This document shows, piece by piece, positions 6,630-8,238 of a stretch of DNA of 8,238 nucleotides (position 1 is the stretch's first letter; every line of letters begins with the position of its first letter). The position numbers were made by a program, and so were the translations under genes. Origin of the DNA: Cyanobacteria bacterium UBA11370 (GTDB taxonomy: Bacteria; Cyanobacteriota; Cyanobacteriia; Cyanobacteriales; Coleofasciculaceae). Below the pieces are notes generated by a model, which saw only the letters and a list, made by a program, of their open reading frames with translations, ran no database searches and had not been told where the DNA came from. The stretch lies in contig DNGI01000054.1 in assembly GCA_003486645.1 (NCBI GenBank), positions 11,821 through 20,058 on the forward strand, given 5' to 3'.

Positions 6630-6648
6630 CATTAGTGCGATCGCTGGT

Positions 6649-6685
6649 AGGTTGGGTTAACGCAAGTAAATCCAACCTCTTTTTT
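6649..6685 (+). terminator. Intrinsic terminator or dispersed palindrome
   Basis: AGGTTGGGTT (6649-6658) pairs with AATCCAACCT (6669-6678) through ten pairs including one G-U, with a 10-nt loop, followed by CTTTTTT (6679-6685). Placed after the two + strand small ORFs, it would end that transcription unit. Palindromes built on GGTTGGGTT...AACCCAACC are common dispersed repeats in cyanobacterial genomes, so it may be both. Confidence 0.65.
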
Positions 6686-6723
6686 CACTCACAATCTTAT
6701 CCATTTCTACCATTCCAATACGA

Positions 6724-6858
6724 TGATTGTATGGGTAGCGATCGCTTGTGCCAAAAGAAAGAGCGATTCCCTACGGGATACCTACGATCAACCGCACTTA
6801 GGAGTAAATACCAAGTACTGCGATAATTGCAAGGATAGTGATGGGTCGCTCTGTGTTC
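6724..6858 (+). repeat. HIP1-rich repeat module, copy A
   Basis: The block contains, in order, a TTGTAYGGGT-like string and HIP1 (6738-6745), AGAGCGAT (6760-6767), a 25-bp insert beginning TCCCTACGGGAT (6768-6792), CGCAC (6793-6797), AAATACCAA (6807-6815) and TCGCTCTGTGTTCAC (6846-6860). The 38 bp at 6760-6797 match 7814-7851 with one mismatch. Its later half resembles 7921-7982. It is therefore a diverged copy of the tandem modules beyond the toxin-antitoxin locus, in the same orientation. No gene is supported in 6686-6862. Confidence 0.75.
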
Positions 6859-6862
6859 ACCC

Positions 6863-6964
6863 TAAGCTAAGACGCATTTAAATTGGATATTGAAATTTTT
6901 GAAAGGGGTGTAGGGTGTGGGGTTTGAGGTGTGGGAAGATGCAATTTAAATGCCGATTAGCTTA
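6863..6964. mobile_element. 102-bp inverted-repeat element, MITE-like
   Basis: 23-bp terminal inverted repeats at 6863-6885 and 6942-6964 match at 20 of 23 positions: TAAGCTAA, three differing bases, then GCATTTAAATTG (reverse complement on the right). The interior holds a heptamer array. ACCC directly flanks both ends (6859-6862 and 6965-6968), consistent with a 4-bp target duplication, although so short a match may be chance. There is no coding capacity. The right arm contains the antitoxin stop codon. It may also act as a long-loop hairpin at the 3' end of that gene. Confidence 0.6.
6904..6938. repeat. Heptamer array (TGGGGTG)n inside the inverted-repeat element
   Basis: Five units with period 7: AGGGGTG, TAGGGTG, TGGGGTT, TGAGGTG, TGGGAAG. 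Very G-rich on the + strand against an AT-rich surround. On the - strand it lies just downstream of the antitoxin stop. The several GGG/GGGG runs could in principle support G-quadruplex formation. Confidence 0.75.
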
Positions 6965-7388
6965 ACCCTAACTTCCTTCGCACCTCGTCGCTACTGACAA
7001 CCTTGCCTGCTTTTTGTTGTTGCTTTGATCGCTCGATAATCTCCAAAAAGCGAGTATTACCACTTAAGGAAACTGATTCAATATCTGCGATTGCCACCAA
7101 AACAGCTACAGGTTTGCTTTCAAATGCTGCGATGGCAGGTTCTCTCCCCAAACTACGAACATAATCAGCTAATGATGCTGTACAATCTGACGGTTGTCGC
7201 TGTAAAGATTTTTTGATTAATGTTAACGAATCTGGATTTGCTTCTAAGGATAAAGTTTCTAAGTCTGCAATTGGTGTTAGCACAGCTACAGGAGTTTTCT
7301 GAATTGTAACAAGTAACGGCTCTTTCCCCAAAGCTTGAATATATTTACCCAATGATTCAGTTGCTTGTGCAAGTTCTACTGATTTCAT
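6957..7388 (-). CDS. Phd/YefM-like antitoxin with internal tandem duplication
   Basis: A 143-residue protein made of two homologous halves. Residues 9-50 (ATESLGKYIQALGKEP..., PVAVLTPIADLETLSL) align with 69-109 (CTASLADYVRSLGREP..., PVAVLVAIADIESVSL), sharing SLxxY, LGxEP, KTxP/SKP-VAVL and IADxExxSL. Each half resembles the N-terminal DNA-binding/dimerising fold of Phd/YefM antitoxins (start ...VELAQATESL), normally about 80-95 residues in total. Only the second half carries the extended tail FLEIIERSKQQQKAGKVVSSDEVRRKLG, the part that usually wraps the toxin. Its ATG overlaps the toxin TGA as ATGA, so the pair is translationally coupled with the toxin first. The last residues (LS) and stop lie in an inverted-repeat element. 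Likely role: repressor of its own operon and neutraliser of a RelE/ParE toxin, although the adjacent toxin is broken. Confidence 0.8.
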   Translation of the reverse strand: MKSVELAQATESLGKYIQALGKEPLLVTIQKTPVAVLTPIADLETLSLEANPDSLTLIKKSLQRQPSDCTASLADYVRSLGREPAIAAFESKPVAVLVAIADIESVSLSGNTRFLEIIERSKQQQKAGKVVSSDEVRRKLGLS

Positions 7389-7685
7389 AGCTCAATTTCC
7401 TCCTTCCCAATCCGAACTCGGTTACGGTTCTTGACTCCAACTGCTTGAATGTAGACTACAGAAACTGTGTTTTCTTCTACATCGTAGTACACCCGTAAAT
7501 TTCCTATCCGCAATTCCCACGTTGCCAAACTGTTAGGTTCCATAGGGCAAGCGATTTCTCGTCTCAACTAAGGGTTCATATTTGAGCTGTTCATCTACGG
7601 TATCTAATACAGTACGTTGCTGCCGAGTTGTTATAAATTTCAGATTCTCAATAGCAGCATCAGTGTATTCAATCTGATAAGCCAA
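7385..7685 (-). pseudogene. RelE/ParE-family toxin, frameshifted and lacking ATG
   Basis: Two frames together encode a complete RelE/ParE-like toxin of about 99 residues. The first part runs from 7685 to 7545: xAYQIEYTDAAIENLKF, then VLDTVDEQL and ETRNRLP. The second, shifted by one base, runs from 7543 to 7388: MEPNSLATWELRIGN, YYDVEENTVSVVYI and VGVKNRNRVRIGKEEIEL. One extra base near 7544 separates them; without it the text reads ETRNRLPMEPNSLATWELRIG, as expected for the family. Read without correction, the first frame stops at TAA (7535-7533). Where relatives as I recall start with Met (MAYQIEY), this gene has TTG (7685-7683), and no ATG occurs before the upstream in-frame stop. An active toxin would be an mRNA interferase or gyrase inhibitor. 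A sequencing error or recoding at the shift cannot be excluded. Confidence 0.75.
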
Positions 7686-7742
7686 TTGACCTATTTCCGT
7701 TGTTTTCTAATAACGAATGGCTTAATTGTAACAGCTCAGTGT

Positions 7743-7982
7743 AGAGCGATCACACTTCTTTCAATTACATGAATGAGAGATGCTTGTACGGGTGCGATCG
7801 CCTCATCAAAAAAAGAGCGATTCCCTACGGGATAGCTACGATCAACCGCACCTCCGACAATTACATGAATGAGAAATGCTTGTACGGGTGCGATCGCCTC
7901 ATAACAAGAAAGAGCGATCGCACTCCTTGCTGCAAATACCAAATAGTAAGACATTTGTACAGATAGCGATCGCTCTGTCTCA
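7743..7982 (+). repeat. Tandem HIP1-rich modules, copies B and C, with a 25-bp insertion
   Basis: Unit 1 (7743-7813, 71 bp) and unit 2 (7814-7910, 97 bp) are tandem copies followed by a third start at 7911. The 45 bp at 7762-7806 match 7858-7902 with one mismatch. Unit 2 is longer because a 25-bp segment beginning TCCCTACGGGAT splits its AGAGCGAT/CGCAC; without it, it would be 72 bp. Exact HIP1 sites lie at 7794, 7890, 7914 and 7966. The last part (7921-7982, AAATACCAA ... TCGCTCTGTCTCAC) matches the end of copy A at 6724-6858. The stretch 7686-7742 is upstream of the toxin remnant and shows nothing else. Frames open across these repeats on both strands are artefacts of the repeat. Confidence 0.85.
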
Positions 7983-7983
7983 C

Positions 7984-8238
7984 TTAATTCGTGGGAAATG
8001 GTTTAGCTAAACCTAATTCGACCATAAGTTGCTCGTGAGAAATATTACCAACTCGCTCTTGCTTTTGCTCTGATTTCATCTGCTGTGCCGGAATATCAGC
8101 GAGTGTCAAAACAGGTAATGCCAATGCTTCTTTAAACCACTCAATATTTTTGGCTAATTCTTCTAAGCTTTGTCCCCAAGGCTCAACAGCCTTTTCCGTA
8201 CATCCGAGGAGCGAACCATCTTCTGCATAGAAAACTTC
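7984..8238 (-). CDS. 3' part of an unidentified gene, cut by the window edge
   Basis: An open frame enters from the right window edge and ends at TAA (7986-7984), giving the C-terminal 84 residues. It reads EVFYAEDGSLLGCTEKAVEPWGQ, then SLEELAKNIEWFKEALALPVLTLADIP and a tail ISHEQLMVELGLAKPFPTN. The E-x-FYAEDG-x-LxG...SLEEL...ALxxPVLxxxDIP pattern resembles small conserved cyanobacterial proteins of unknown function, and the final HEQLMVELGL is similar in kind to antitoxin tails (compare SSDEVRRKLGL in the neighbouring antitoxin). It is on the same strand as the toxin remnant and antitoxin but about 300 bp of repeats separate them. The reading frame is convincing because it is open throughout with sensible composition; the function is unknown. 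Confidence 0.7.
   Translation of the reverse strand, partial: EVFYAEDGSLLGCTEKAVEPWGQSLEELAKNIEWFKEALALPVLTLADIPAQQMKSEQKQERVGNISHEQLMVELGLAKPFPTN

Noticed and set aside
6635..6826. 63-codon open frame on the + strand
   Set aside because: It runs through the terminator palindrome and repeat copy A; no family resemblance or ribosome-binding site.
7385..7567. 60-residue toxin as an intact small gene starting at TTG 7567
   Set aside because: Its first residues are the out-of-frame reading of the toxin segment ETRNR; family-like sequence begins only at MEPNS, and the missing N-terminal half is present in the adjacent frame.
7736..7966. Open frames on both strands across the tandem HIP1 modules (including repeated EAIAPVQAxLIHVI)
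   Set aside because: They simply translate the 71/97-bp repeat units in both directions; no ribosome-binding site or family resemblance, and the repeat explains the openness.

Overview
The window looks like chromosomal DNA from a filamentous or otherwise repeat-rich cyanobacterium. The octamer GCGATCGC (HIP1) occurs exactly 11 times in 8.2 kb, against roughly one per 65 kb expected by chance. Several different tandem heptanucleotide arrays are present, and the first gene is a clear cyanobacterial biliverdin reductase. No rRNA, tRNA, CRISPR array or complete insertion sequence was seen.

Left part (1-4556, all + strand): a heptamer array runs directly into the start codon of bvdR (biliverdin to bilirubin), which ends in a good intrinsic terminator. 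Next comes a full-length ABC exporter half-transporter (membrane domain plus ATPase) whose inter-domain linker carries a heptamer array inside the coding sequence. Two envelope lipoproteins follow: one with a DUF4352-like domain, and one with two SH3-like domains whose start codon is again preceded by a heptamer array.

Middle (4567-6685): a STAND-type NB-ARC ATPase on the - strand with an N-terminal helix-turn-helix domain, lacking the usual C-terminal repeat sensor. It is divergent from a 92-residue glycine-rich membrane-type protein with a strong Shine-Dalgarno site, followed by a possible 31-residue single-span peptide. The divergent spacer holds repeated ACATTTT boxes. This is the best candidate for an undescribed functional unit, but the link between the genes is inferred only from arrangement.

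Right part (6686-8238): a toxin-antitoxin locus on the - strand. The RelE/ParE-type toxin is broken by a one-base frameshift and has TTG where relatives begin with Met. The Phd/YefM-type antitoxin is intact and internally duplicated. A 102-bp inverted-repeat element containing another heptamer array sits exactly at the antitoxin 3' end, bracketed by ACCC. HIP1-rich repeat modules in direct orientation flank the locus; comparing the copies shows occupied and empty versions of a 25-bp insertion inside a HIP1-type site. The window ends in the 3' part of another - strand gene of unknown function.

The main theme is very small repeated elements acting on genes: five different heptamer arrays, an inverted-repeat element, a 25-bp dispersed repeat, and a decayed toxin beside a retained antitoxin.
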